From an uncultured Clostridia bacterium (GTDB lineage: Bacteria > Bacillota > Clostridia > Christensenellales > Aristaeellaceae): a stretch of 38,572 bases of DNA. Positions 16,401-26,100 of the stretch are shown piece by piece. Below the pieces are notes generated by a model. It did not search any database. It had not been told where the DNA came from and worked only from the letters and a program-made list of their open reading frames with translations. The number at the start of each line of letters is the position of its first letter. Positions within the stretch are counted from its first letter, which is position 1. Both the position numbers and the translations under genes were made by a program. The DNA lies in assembly GCA_946627565.1 (NCBI GenBank), contig CAMOVR010000015.1, positions 1 through 38,572 of the forward strand, read 5' to 3'.

Positions 16401-17137
16401 CATATATCCGGTGTATTCTGTGCCTGATCCTGTGCCTGTGTCTGTGTGTTTCAGAAGCCAGCGCACTTGTATGGCCGCAGATGCCCACAGCCAATGAGTC
16501 CCGGCTGATCTTCTATATTGATTCCGTCAATCTGGTGCTGGATCAGCTGAAGGGGGACCAGATCAACTCCGTTTTTGAATGCTACGATTCCTTCGCAAGC
16601 CTGGGGGTTACGGCTGTCAGCGATGCGGACAGCTGTGAACAGGTGGAAGTGATCGTTCAGATGTCCAGGGGCAGTATCGACTATCTTCAGCTGGAGGTAA
16701 GCGACTTCAGCAATTTCGCCACACTCTGCGCCGCCCTGACCAGTGTGGCAGCAGGGGACAGCGCCAATGCACGGAACTATCTGAAGGAACCGGAAGCGTA
16801 TGTGAAACGGGTCCAGAAATCCCCGCAGACATCCTTTGAAGATACGGTGATCTATGACCGGGGAGACCAGGCACGCACGTATTATACCTACGAACCGGAT
16901 GCCTACGGGGACGGGCGGAACTGCCTGATCATGACACTGATTTTTCCAAGGGATTCGGCTGTAAACGAGGGAGCGCTGCATACGCCGGAGCCCACCCGGG
17001 TCCCGGAATCAGAACTGGATGGCACAGATGACGAAGGGGACTACACTCCCTACGATGAAGGCATTCATTTTGAAGTCTTTGTGACACCCACCCCGGAGCC
17101 GGACTCTGCAGCAGGGGATGAGCTGTTCTTCTGGTAA
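16397..17137 (+). CDS. Secreted protein of unknown function
   Basis: 246 residues with a Cys-rich hydrophobic signal sequence (residues 1-23, likely cleaved after ASA). The mature part is acidic and has no domain I recognise. The C-terminal 50 residues contain TPEPTRVPESE and TPTPEPDS, the kind of Pro/Thr/Glu linker seen in other exported proteins of this window, then end EELFFW-like (DELFFW). It begins within the stop of the cytidylate-kinase-like gene (ATGA), so the two are translationally coupled. The coupling of a cytoplasmic kinase to an exported protein is not explained by any pathway I know. Confidence 0.75.
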   Translation: MTYIRCILCLILCLCLCVSEASALVWPQMPTANESRLIFYIDSVNLVLDQLKGDQINSVFECYDSFASLGVTAVSDADSCEQVEVIVQMSRGSIDYLQLEVSDFSNFATLCAALTSVAAGDSANARNYLKEPEAYVKRVQKSPQTSFEDTVIYDRGDQARTYYTYEPDAYGDGRNCLIMTLIFPRDSAVNEGALHTPEPTRVPESELDGTDDEGDYTPYDEGIHFEVFVTPTPEPDSAAGDELFFW

Positions 17138-17148
17138 AACCGTACGTT

Positions 17149-17182
17149 AAAAGCCGCCGTAATAAGGTTACGGCGGCTTTTT
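17149..17182. terminator. Bidirectional terminator between convergent genes
   Basis: A perfect 14-bp stem pairs 17149-17162 with 17168-17181 around TAAGG, with A- and T-runs at its base. It serves the plus-strand secreted-protein gene and the minus-strand isomerase gene. Confidence 0.9.
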
Positions 17183-17194
17183 GAAGTGCACGGG

Positions 17195-18043
17195 TCAGAG
17201 CCTGTCCGCGATGGACTGAAGGTACTTTCTCGCACCTTCCGCATTGTCAGGCTTTGTGTCTTCCAGTGTCATGGGCAGGTCATGTTCCTTTGCAAAGCGC
17301 AGCAGGGATTCATACTGCATAATGCCGGTTCCGCAGGCCCGGCAGTAGGGCATAAGATCCTTCATGCCTTCTTCAGGCTGGAAATCCTTCATATGAAGGA
17401 CCAGAACCTGGTCTCCGAACAGGTGGATGGACTCCTGCACGATCTTTTCACACTGGGGATAGTTTTCCGGTGTCAGAAGATTGACAGTATCAAGGATGAT
17501 TTTCAGCTGCCTTGAGGGCAGGGCATCCAGTACGATGCGGGCTCTTGAGGGGGTGGAGACGATATGCCTGCACACCGGCTCAATGGCCAGGGGAACGCCG
17601 GTTTTTTCAGCGAATTCCACCACGGGCTGAACCCGGCGGATGAACAGGTTCAGGGATTCTTCGGTCCAGCATGCCGGTTCGGTCTTATACTGGGCGTTGG
17701 GGGCCCCTGTCTCTGTGCCCACGCAGAGAGCCCCGATCTTCTTTGCAAAGGAGAGATGGGCTTTGTATATTTCCACGGTATCCTCATAGGCCTTCAGGTC
17801 CGGGGTGGCCAGATTCAGATAGCAGCCCAGGACGGCACAGGAAAGTTCATAGTGCTCCAGCAGTCCCCGTACGTTATCCGCCATTTCATCGGTGAGCAGG
17901 GTGGGCGCCTGAGACATGCTGAATCCTTCAATGGTCTTGGAAAGCGCCAGATGCACGCAGGAAAAACCCTGCTCCTTTGCGCTTGCCAGATGTTCCTCAA
18001 GGGTCGTGCCCCTGGTGTCATGGAGACGAATGCCAATCTTCAT
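17195..18043 (-). CDS. Sugar phosphate isomerase/epimerase (xylose isomerase-like TIM barrel)
   Basis: 282-residue TIM-barrel protein of the AP endonuclease 2 / xylose isomerase-like superfamily. Metal-ligand positions of the fold are recognisable: VPLAIEPVCRH (Glu), IILDTVNLLTPENY (Asp), VLVLHMKDFQ (His) and MTLEDTKPDNAEGA (Glu). ATG 18043 is preceded by GGGAG (18058-18054). It stands alone, convergent with the gene at 16397 and divergent from the SEC-C gene. The substrate cannot be told; relatives act on ketoses, inositol derivatives or sugar phosphates. Confidence 0.85.
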   Translation of the reverse strand: MKIGIRLHDTRGTTLEEHLASAKEQGFSCVHLALSKTIEGFSMSQAPTLLTDEMADNVRGLLEHYELSCAVLGCYLNLATPDLKAYEDTVEIYKAHLSFAKKIGALCVGTETGAPNAQYKTEPACWTEESLNLFIRRVQPVVEFAEKTGVPLAIEPVCRHIVSTPSRARIVLDALPSRQLKIILDTVNLLTPENYPQCEKIVQESIHLFGDQVLVLHMKDFQPEEGMKDLMPYCRACGTGIMQYESLLRFAKEHDLPMTLEDTKPDNAEGARKYLQSIADRL

Positions 18044-18231
18044 GAAGATTCCACTCCCTTTTCCGAATATGTACAAAAATGCATTACCTGGGATATCTTT
18101 GTCCAGTATAGGCAGAAAATGTGTTTATGGCAAGAGGATTTCTGCATGCGGTGTCGAAACCTACAAAGGTACTCACAAAAGGAATTGCTGTAACTGCGTA
18201 TGCCTGTACAGAGGAGGAGAAAACACGGGAT

Positions 18232-19431
18232 ATGGCGGAGAGTTGTCTGATGCGGAGAATAAAAGGGAAAAGCACTGAGCAGCTGAAAGCCATTATGGAC
18301 CGCTTCTGTCTGTACGTAAACAGGGAAGACGGGAAGGAATGCACCAGAGAAGATTATATCAGGGAAATTCTGGCATTCCATAAATCCCTTTCGCCCGGTT
18401 TCTTCTGCAGCATGATCGGATATGACACCATACGACTGATGAGAAAGGTCTGGAAAAAGGGAGAGAGACGGGACGGTCAGGTATTCTATCCCGGCAGGTA
18501 CATCTACCGGGAGGATACGTCGGGCTTATGGGACCTGACATCTCTTGCACTGGCAGACATCTCGGATGAGGGCGTAAGCATAGACGAGACGGTATTCCGC
18601 CTGATCCAGGGCATCCCCAGAGAGGACCTGGAGCTTCTGAAAAGCATTGAGCAGGTCTATGACATAGCCCACCGCTATCTCCTGTTCTGGGGCATTGTGG
18701 ATGAAGATACCCTGGTGACTGCCATGCTGAGGAGGCTTGGGACAAATTCATCCGATCTCAGGCCCATGCTTCAGGAAGTCATCCTTGCCAGGTGCGGCTC
18801 CAGGTCCGTGCTTCGGGACGATGACAGAGGTGTGTTTTATCTGGCCCGGGAAGCACAGGATGATGACGAACTCTTAAGCGTGGTGGATTCATTCCTCTGG
18901 AACAAGCTGATGTATGCAGTGCCTTCCGATGAGGATCTGCTCAACACCATAAGACTGGATCCGGAAAGCCTCAGCGACGATGCATACACGTATCTCAGAG
19001 CGGCATGTCCGAGGAAGGAAATTCCAAAAAAGCTTATGGAAAAACCTGCGAAGGATGTGGTTCTGTCCCTCCTGGATTCCTCCGGGAGCATACAGATAGG
19101 ACTGGACAGGCTTGAAAGAGCCGTGCGTCTCCTTCGTCAGAACATAAGGGATGAAGCATGGGCAATCCTCGTGGACGGCATAGGAAAGAACGCCTGTGAT
19201 ACGGGCAAGGCACATTATGCCATCATGAAGCTGGTCCTGACGACCCCCATGTGGATCTACAAGGGAAAGACGCTGGAGGACCTGAGCACGCGGCCTTACT
19301 CTTCCAGCAGGCCCTACAGCATCATGGCCGTGGATGCCGCGATGTCGGGAAAACACACCCCGGGCTTTTATGATTTGTGTCCCTGCGGCTCTGGCAGGCT
19401 CTTCGGTCTGTGCCACGGCAGGGGAAACTGA
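18232..19431 (+). CDS. SEC-C motif protein of unknown function
   Basis: 399 residues. The C-terminus carries a zinc-binding SEC-C motif, CPCGSGRLFGLCHG (C-x-C-x8-C-H), as at the end of SecA and in many small adaptor proteins. The remaining about 380 residues are mostly helical, charged and match no family I know. The start is uncertain: ATG 18232 has GGAGG at 18213-18217, 14 nt upstream, which is long; an in-frame GTG at 18121 would add 37 residues of different character. No clear promoter is visible in the 188 bp between the divergent starts. It precedes the phosphohexomutase gene by 66 bp. Confidence 0.75.
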   Translation: MAESCLMRRIKGKSTEQLKAIMDRFCLYVNREDGKECTREDYIREILAFHKSLSPGFFCSMIGYDTIRLMRKVWKKGERRDGQVFYPGRYIYREDTSGLWDLTSLALADISDEGVSIDETVFRLIQGIPREDLELLKSIEQVYDIAHRYLLFWGIVDEDTLVTAMLRRLGTNSSDLRPMLQEVILARCGSRSVLRDDDRGVFYLAREAQDDDELLSVVDSFLWNKLMYAVPSDEDLLNTIRLDPESLSDDAYTYLRAACPRKEIPKKLMEKPAKDVVLSLLDSSGSIQIGLDRLERAVRLLRQNIRDEAWAILVDGIGKNACDTGKAHYAIMKLVLTTPMWIYKGKTLEDLSTRPYSSSRPYSIMAVDAAMSGKHTPGFYDLCPCGSGRLFGLCHGRGN

Positions 19432-19497
19432 CTTGCATTCCTGAGGCTTTTGGCCTTTTGGAAGATAAATGACAAACAAGAGGAAGGAGTCTTTCTA

Positions 19498-21219
19498 ATG
19501 GTTGATGTAAGAAAGGCGTATGAACAGTGGCTTTCAGATTTTGCCAATGACCCGGAGACGGTTGCGGACCTCAAGGCGATTGCAGACAAGCCCGAGGAGA
19601 TTCAGGACAGGTTCTATACCGGCCTCTCTTTTGGAACGGCAGGCATGCGCGGTGTGCTGGGCATGGGTACAAACCGCATGAACAAGTACAATGTGCGCCG
19701 CGCCACAATGGGTCTTGCCAAGTATCTGATGCAGGATCCTGAGAACGCAAAGCGCGGTGTGGTCATTGCTTACGATTCCCGCCGCTTCTCTGCTGAGTTT
19801 GCAAAGGATACCGCCCTGGTTCTGGCCGCCAACGGTGTTCCGGCCTTCCTCTTTGACGCGCTCAGGCCCGTTCCGATCCTTTCCTATGCTGTGCGGCACC
19901 TGAATGCTGCCGGCGGCGTTGTGATCACCGCCAGCCACAATCCGCCCCAGTATAACGGATACAAGGTCTACGGTGACGACGGCGCCCAGCTGGGACCGGA
20001 AGCAGCGGAAGCAGTGACCGGTTATATCCAGGCCCTGTCCTATCTGGAAGCTGTGCCCATGGATGAAGAGGAAGCCAAGAAGGCAGGTCTGCTGAAGATC
20101 ATCGGCGACAAGGAAGTCGACGACGACTACATGGCCGAGATCAAGACCCTCTGCATTCAGCCTGAAATGCTGAAGGAACAGGGCGACAAGCTGTCCATTG
20201 TTTATACGCCTCTGCATGGCTCCGGCAATGTCCCGGTGCGCCGCATGCTCCGTGAAATCGGCATCACCAAGGTGGCCGTGGTTCCCGAGCAGGAACTGCC
20301 GGATCCCGATTTCACCACCCTCAAGGTACCCAATCCTGAGGATCCCAGCGCTTTCATCCTGGCTGAAAAGCTGGCGGATGAAGTGCATGCCAACGTGATT
20401 TTCGCCACCGACCCTGACTGCGACCGTCTGGGCGTGGCCGTGCGCGGTCATGACGGTGTCTTCCATCTTCTGACAGGCAACCAGATCGGCTGCGTGCTGC
20501 TTGAGTACATTCTCTCCACCAAGAAAAAGCAGGGCACGCTTCCTGCCAATGCTGCAGCAGTGAAGTCCATTGTGTCCACCTCCCTGGCCAACCGCATCTG
20601 CGACAGCTACGGCGTGAAGATGTATGAGACCCTGACGGGCTTCAAGTTCATCGGCGAAAAGATCCAGCAGTTCCAGGATACCGGCTCCAACACCTTCGTC
20701 TTTGGCTTTGAAGAGAGCTACGGCTTCCTGTCCTCCACCTTTGTGCGTGACAAGGACGGCGTCAATGCCTCCCTGCTGATCTCTGAAGTGGCCGCCGCCT
20801 GCGAAGCGGAAGGCATCACCCTTTACGACAGGATGCAGGATATCTTCAAGAAGTACGGCTACTATGTGGAAAAGGTTGTCTCCACCACCCTGCCCGGCAT
20901 GGACGGCCTGAGCCGCATGAAGGCCATCATGAAGGAACTGCGCGAGAATCCGCCCAAGACCCTTGCCGGTCTCAAAGTGACGGCTGTACGCGATTACCTG
21001 GCCCATACCCGTGTCAGCGAGAGCGGCACCGAGACCATGGACCTGCCTTCCTCCGACGTGCTCTATTATGAGCTTGAAGGCGGCAACTGGGTCTGCGTAC
21101 GTCCCTCCGGCACAGAACCCAAGATCAAGCTGTATGTCAACTCCAATGCCAAGGACATGGAGACGGCCACAGCCCTCAACGAAAAGCTTCGGAAAGAATC
21201 CGAAAAGCTTCTTGCATGA
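19498..21219 (+). CDS. pgcA: Phospho-sugar mutase (phosphoglucomutase/phosphomannomutase)
   Basis: 573-residue alpha-D-phosphohexomutase, the size of the PgcA type that interconverts glucose 6-phosphate and glucose 1-phosphate and feeds UDP-glucose for glycolipid and polymer synthesis. All four domain signatures are visible: catalytic serine loop TASHNPPQYNGYKVY (about residues 142-156), metal loop DPDCDRLGVAV (about 305-315), sugar loop GFEESYG (about 405), and phosphate loop RPSGTEPKIK (about 535-544). ATG 19498 is set by GGAAGGAG (19482-19489), 8 nt upstream. Codon use is strongly biased to common codons, suggesting high expression. Confidence 0.95.
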   Translation: MVDVRKAYEQWLSDFANDPETVADLKAIADKPEEIQDRFYTGLSFGTAGMRGVLGMGTNRMNKYNVRRATMGLAKYLMQDPENAKRGVVIAYDSRRFSAEFAKDTALVLAANGVPAFLFDALRPVPILSYAVRHLNAAGGVVITASHNPPQYNGYKVYGDDGAQLGPEAAEAVTGYIQALSYLEAVPMDEEEAKKAGLLKIIGDKEVDDDYMAEIKTLCIQPEMLKEQGDKLSIVYTPLHGSGNVPVRRMLREIGITKVAVVPEQELPDPDFTTLKVPNPEDPSAFILAEKLADEVHANVIFATDPDCDRLGVAVRGHDGVFHLLTGNQIGCVLLEYILSTKKKQGTLPANAAAVKSIVSTSLANRICDSYGVKMYETLTGFKFIGEKIQQFQDTGSNTFVFGFEESYGFLSSTFVRDKDGVNASLLISEVAAACEAEGITLYDRMQDIFKKYGYYVEKVVSTTLPGMDGLSRMKAIMKELRENPPKTLAGLKVTAVRDYLAHTRVSESGTETMDLPSSDVLYYELEGGNWVCVRPSGTEPKIKLYVNSNAKDMETATALNEKLRKESEKLLA

Positions 21220-21228
21220 TCTGAAAAG

Positions 21229-21255
21229 CAGGCCCGCAGATGCGGGCCTGTTTTT
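21229..21255 (+). terminator. Terminator after the phosphohexomutase gene
   Basis: CAGGCCCGCA (21229-21238) and its complement at 21241-21250 form a GC-rich stem whose innermost pairs open to make the loop, followed by TTTTT. Confidence 0.88.
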
Positions 21256-21310
21256 GGCAATAATGTGTCTGAATTGTCGCAACAGGTGATTAACTGATAC
21301 CCGGGGAGAA

Positions 21311-21339
21311 TTGAGTGTTCCAGGCAAACATGATATAAT
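21311..21339 (+). promoter_or_regulatory. Promoter for the secreted protein gene at 21392
   Basis: TTGAGT (21311-21316) and a consensus TATAAT (21334-21339) are 17 bp apart. The leader is about 45 nt. Confidence 0.75.
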
Positions 21340-21391
21340 CCCCTCAGTACGAGTTCCGTACACAATGATACGAAAAAGGAGTAAGCTAAAG

Positions 21392-22711
21392 ATGAGAAAA
21401 CTTTCAGCGCTTATTCTGGCTGTCATGATGGTCTTTTCTGCCACAGTTGCCGGAGCGGAGACCTTTAATGACAACCTGGATGCCTTCATGACAAATCTCA
21501 TGAAACTCGATGAGCATGATGCTGCCTTAACCGCCAGTATGGACGGAGGCACCTATGTTCTGCAGATTGGCAAAAACGATCAGGGCCTCAATGCGGATCT
21601 GGCCATGAGCATGGAAGATACGAAATACTCCGTGGGCAGTCTCATGGTGGCTCAGGATGCAGCCTATCTCGAAATGATGGGCTCCACGATGGCTGTGAAG
21701 TATGATGTGCTCAGTTCCCTGACTGGTGCATCCGGCGAAGCAGCCGAAGGTGAAACCGGCAATCCTCTGGCAGGCCTTGATTTTGAAGCCCTGTCCATGG
21801 GCGCTTCCACCGCCCTGTCCTATGGCATGTCTTTCCTTCAGGAAGCCATGGGCACCCTTAAGGGTGAGGAAATCGAAGGCGGCACGCACTTCACAGTGGA
21901 CACCGCAGCCCTGGCAACAGTTGTGGACAATACGGTTTCCACCATCCTTCAGGATGAATCTGTCAAGCAGATGTGGGAGTCTCTCGCTCCTGTCATGGGC
22001 ATGAACGGCATGAATATGTCCTTTGAAGATCTTGCCGCACAGTGGGAAGAAAACAAAGCTGGCGTCCTCTCTGCCATCCAGAACCTGAACGGTTATCTGA
22101 ATGTCATGGAAGACGGTTCCATGGAGGGTCTGGTGCAGTTCGGCGGCGAGCAGAACGTGGAGATGGCCTTCAACATGGCTCAGGGTGAAAACGGTTTTGA
22201 ATTCAACGCCACACTGGCACAGAGCGGACAGGATCCGGCTGTGAAGCTTCATGCAGCTATCGGACCTGATACACTGAATGTGCAGGCAGAGGCGCCCAAC
22301 GCTACCATGAACCTGAATGCCCAGATGCAGGACGGCGCTGTTGCCAGCCTGGAATTCACCGCTTCCTCCGAAGGCAGCGACTTCAGCCTGACCTACAGCG
22401 GCAACAAGATTACGGTTGCGGCTGCCGATACGACGGTTGAACTTGAACTGGTGGAAATGACGGAAACAAAGGCAGTTTGCAGCATCAAAATCCAGAATGG
22501 GGAAAATGTACAGGAAGGCACAGTGACTGCCGAACTGCATGAAGATTCCCTGGATGTGGTCCTTGACCTTGGCGGAAACGCGATTACCGCAACCGTCAGT
22601 GCTGTGGAAAAGGGCGAATACAAGGATCTTTCCCAGAATGAGGATATTATGTGGATTACGCCTGAAATGATGATGCAGATGGCTGGATCTGTCAGCGTAC
22701 CCGCTGAGTAA
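21392..22711 (+). CDS. Secreted protein of unknown function
   Basis: 439 residues with a clear signal peptide: MRKLSALILAVMMVFSATVAGA, cleavage predicted after AGA. There is no lipobox Cys. The mature protein is rich in Met, Ala, Gly and acidic residues, low in Lys, and appears to be largely beta-strand in its second half, where alternating patterns such as GENGFEFNATLAQ and PNATMNLNAQMQ recur. I do not recognise a family. AAAAAGGAG (21373-21381) sets ATG 21392; an upstream in-frame extension would read through the promoter. It is monocistronic with its own promoter and terminator. Confidence 0.8.
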   Translation: MRKLSALILAVMMVFSATVAGAETFNDNLDAFMTNLMKLDEHDAALTASMDGGTYVLQIGKNDQGLNADLAMSMEDTKYSVGSLMVAQDAAYLEMMGSTMAVKYDVLSSLTGASGEAAEGETGNPLAGLDFEALSMGASTALSYGMSFLQEAMGTLKGEEIEGGTHFTVDTAALATVVDNTVSTILQDESVKQMWESLAPVMGMNGMNMSFEDLAAQWEENKAGVLSAIQNLNGYLNVMEDGSMEGLVQFGGEQNVEMAFNMAQGENGFEFNATLAQSGQDPAVKLHAAIGPDTLNVQAEAPNATMNLNAQMQDGAVASLEFTASSEGSDFSLTYSGNKITVAAADTTVELELVEMTETKAVCSIKIQNGENVQEGTVTAELHEDSLDVVLDLGGNAITATVSAVEKGEYKDLSQNEDIMWITPEMMMQMAGSVSVPAE

Positions 22712-22719
22712 AAAGCAGC

Positions 22720-22755
22720 AAACGGGGCAGAGAATTGGGTTCTCTGTCCCGTTTT
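22720..22755 (+). terminator. Terminator after the secreted protein gene
   Basis: A 15-bp stem (22720-22734 with 22740-22754, one G-U pair) and loop TTGGG, ending in a short T-run (GTTTTA). Confidence 0.88.
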
Positions 22756-22786
22756 ACTAAACCAAAAACACAACTTAAGATAAAAC

Positions 22787-22815
22787 AAAAAACTGAGCTC
22801 TTCGCTCAGTTTTTT
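22787..22815. terminator. Terminator of the tRNA-Leu transcript
   Basis: AAAAAACTGAGC (22787-22798) pairs perfectly with 22804-22815 around TCTTC. On the minus strand it begins just 2 nt after the tRNA 3' end and finishes in TTTTTT. The symmetrical A/T runs make it potentially bidirectional. Confidence 0.9.
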
Positions 22816-22817
22816 CG

Positions 22818-22899
22818 TGCGGTCGACGGGACTTGAACCCGTACCCAGTTACGGACACGCCCCTCAAACGTGCGCGTATGCCAATTCCGCCACGACCGC
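22818..22899 (-). tRNA. tRNA-Leu (anticodon GAG)
   Basis: An 82-nt class II tRNA folds on the minus strand. The acceptor stem is GCGGTCG with CGACCGC and discriminator A (22818). The D-arm is GCG/CGC. The anticodon stem is CACGT with GCGTG (one G-U), and the loop TTGAGGG has anticodon GAG at 22865-22863. There is a 13-nt variable region and a T-stem ACGGG/CCCGT with loop TTCAAGT. It reads CUC and CUU leucine codons. CCA is not encoded, so the CCA-adding enzyme must supply it. It is a single-gene transcript with a strong promoter and terminator. Confidence 0.95.
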
Positions 22900-22931
22900 A
22901 TGTTGATGAATGGCTTCAGTCAACAGGCGAT

Positions 22932-22960
22932 AGTATAGCATCATGCCGGGATTCTGTCAA
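22932..22960 (-). promoter_or_regulatory. Promoter of tRNA-Leu
   Basis: On the minus strand a perfect TTGACA (22960-22955) and TATACT (22937-22932) are 17 bp apart. Transcription would start near 22925, about 26 nt before the mature tRNA. Confidence 0.88.
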
Positions 22961-23115
22961 TGGGAAATCTCGTGGAAAAGAGAAAAAAAGAAACGGGCAG
23001 GCACGGGGCAGAAACAGAGAAAAATCCGGTGAAAAATCTGGTGCAGTCATTGAAAAATCGTGTGGAATCCCTTGCCCTGCGAGGGAAATACGGCATGAAA
23101 AACCCGCATAAAAGA

Positions 23116-23143
23116 TTGACAAAGCATCCATATTCGATATGAT
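23116..23143 (+). promoter_or_regulatory. Promoter for the large secreted repeat protein
   Basis: TTGACA (23116-23121) and TATGAT (23138-23143) are 16 bp apart, 35 bp before the GTG start at 23179. Between the tRNA promoter and this one (22961-23115) I see no other feature. Confidence 0.75.
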
Positions 23144-23178
23144 GAAATACATTCTATATGAAGGAGGAGAGTTGCTCG

Positions 23179-26100
23179 GTGCGTCCCAGAAGTCAATGGG
23201 TGGTTCTCCTTATACTCTGTTTTCTGACTGTATCAGGTATATCCTACGGGGAACTGACGATCCGGACGGGTCCTGTGCAGCAGACATCTTCTGCTCTGGA
23301 GGTGACCGTACCGGAAACCTTTACAGGGTACAGAAACGTGGAGATCACGATTCTCTCACCTGCTGCGGGGGAATGTGAAATCACTGTCTCAGATGTGGAC
23401 GGACTTGTCCGGAACAGATGGACCTGCAGCCTGAAAGAAGGCAGCAACACGGTTTCCTGGAAGGGAAGTGCCATTTTCGGCCAGCCTCTCTATGAAGGGA
23501 CATATACCGTTTCGGCATCCATAAAGGAAAACGGAAAGACCATTACGGCTCAGGCAGAAACCCGCATGATCGAAAATGCGCTCCAGATCCTGTATGCCGT
23601 GCCCTCATCCAGCATACTATATCTGCAGGGGGAGGATGTCTGGCAGCTGGATGCCGGACTGTCAAGGCGCGGAAACGTACGGATGGATGTGCTTGACAGT
23701 TTAGGCAATGTTCAGGCAACGGTTTCCAAAACCGTATCCGGAAATGAGATCGCCAGGCTGCAGTGGACCGGACGCTCCACGACCGGCTCCTATGTGGTGC
23801 CGGGCAGATATACCATCAGGATTTATCCGGCAGGACTTCTGTCCCAGGCACTGGAGATGCCCCTGTATGTACAGAATACCACGGAAAACCCGCTGCGCCT
23901 GTGCAGTGTGGGCATCACCGGCCGGGTGATCCCGGACATACAGGATCCAGGGGATATGACCGATACGGCCATATGGAATTACATGATGCAGCCCTCTGTG
24001 ATCTACGCAGGGGATACCAATGAAGAGATTGACGTCAGGGCAGTACCCGTCATGAGAACCCCCACCATCGGGTATGTGCACGCCCAGTCTCAGGCCCTGG
24101 AAATCCTGGAATTCCTTACGGACGAGGAAGGAAGGAAATGGGCCAGAATCCGTGCCTTCAATCAGAGGGACGGGGCACCGGTGGAGGGCTATATACCGGT
24201 GGATAACCTGCGTGTCAGACTTCCGGATACACACTACGGTCTGCTCATTGACAAGCGGAATCAGACCATGCGGGTATATGAATATGGTGCATGCATTGGG
24301 GAGGTCCCTGTTTCAACCGGCCTGTCCACGGCGTACACAACCAGACGGGAAACCGTTACGGGAGCATTTTTTGTCTCCAACCGGACGAATGTTGTATCAG
24401 ACGGAGGCGGCCGCTATGATTTCGGTCTCCGGTATGACGGCTTCCGGCTCCTTACCCAGACACCCTACACCAGACAGGACGATAATTCCCATATCACAGG
24501 GGAACAGAATCTTGGCGAAAGAAGCACACAGGGAGGCATCCATATCTCCGCATCCGGCAGCCTGCCTGTCAATGCATGGTGGGTGTTTACCCATCTGCCC
24601 GAGAACACCCGGGTTATGGTGATCGGGGACACTGTGGAGACAGACGGTGCCCTTTCCGGAGAAAGCACCCAGGTATCCGTTGCGCCGGACCCGGAGAAGA
24701 CATATGACAGGGTACGGATCACCCTGGGAGGTATTCTTGGAACCGGACGGGCAGAAGATGGAAAGACGGATCTGCCGGATTCCCTCGCAGCCCTTTCTGA
24801 CAGATTCCTTGCAGATGATATGACGGTTCTGACCCTTGGCAGTGTTTTCAAGGATGACACCGTTTCGGAACATACGGAACGGCCGGATGTCAGAAGACGG
24901 GCCACAGGGGATGCAAAACTGCTTTACGATCTTGGCATAGATCATCTCTGTCTTGCCAGCAGACATCTTTCTGACTACCACTACGAAGGATATGTTTCCA
25001 CAGCAGATACCATGGCGCAGGCAGGGATCAGGACCGTTTCCGAAGGCTATCCTGAGGTGATTGAACTTCATGGACACAGAATCGGGTTCGTGGCACTTTC
25101 CCTTTCGGATTATCTTCAGGAAAAAACCATCTGCGCCTCTGAAATCCAGGAAGCCCGGCAGGCAGGATGTGAAGCCTGCATTGCGCTGGTGGAATTTGGC
25201 ATGCCCGGCAGCTCATGGCATGGAAAGTATCAGGAAGAAATGGCCCAGCGCCTTGCGGAAGCCGGAGCGGACCTGATTGCCGGGACAGGCGGGGAACTGC
25301 AGACAGTCACGCAAATCCAGGGAGTTCCTGTGTTCTATGGGATCGGTACGCTTCTCAACGGGGACCGGATCAGGTCCGACAGTGTCCTGGTTTCACTGGA
25401 GCTGCTCTTTGATGCAGACGGATACACAGGATGTGAGGCGGAAATCATTCCTCTTGAGGAAGAAAACGGTCTGGTCGGGCCCTGCAGCGAAGAGATGGAG
25501 GCATACATTTTATCAGACATGTTCAGGGACATGCAGCCCCTGGAAGGGAAACTGTATTTCGAAAAGGTTTATGAAGATGCCTCTGCCCTGTTGCTTACGG
25601 CCGCTGAGGAAGGCCAGGAAGCGCCCGCCGCTGCGGAGCAGTCCACACAGATCAGCATCATGAAACCTGAAAAGACGGACGAGGCTGCAGATGAATCTCC
25701 GGAGGAAGCGCCGGCAGAAGAAACGGATGAAGAGACTGAAGAAGCATCTGCTGCAAAGCGGTCCACACAGATCAGCATCATGAAGCCTGAAAAGACGGAC
25801 GCGGATGCAGATGAATCTCCGGAGGAAGCGCCGGCAGAAGAAACGGATGAAGAGACTGAAGAAGCATCTGCTGCAAAGCGGTCCACACAGATCAGCATCA
25901 TGAAGCCTGAAAAGACGGACGCGGATGCAGATGAATCTCCGGAGGAAGCGCCGGCAGAAGAAACGGATGAGGAACCTGAGGAAACGCCTGCCGCAGCTGC
26001 AGAGCGGTCAACACAGATCAGCATCATGAAACCTGAGAATTCTGATGGGGCTGCAGCGGAAGAAGCCCCGGAGGAAACGGTTGAAGATACTGAGGACGCA

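Noticed and set aside
19534-21552. Minus-strand open frame of about 672 codons opposite the phosphohexomutase gene
   Set aside because: A shadow of a gene with strong codon bias; it runs through the terminator and promoter of the plus-strand genes and matches no protein pattern.
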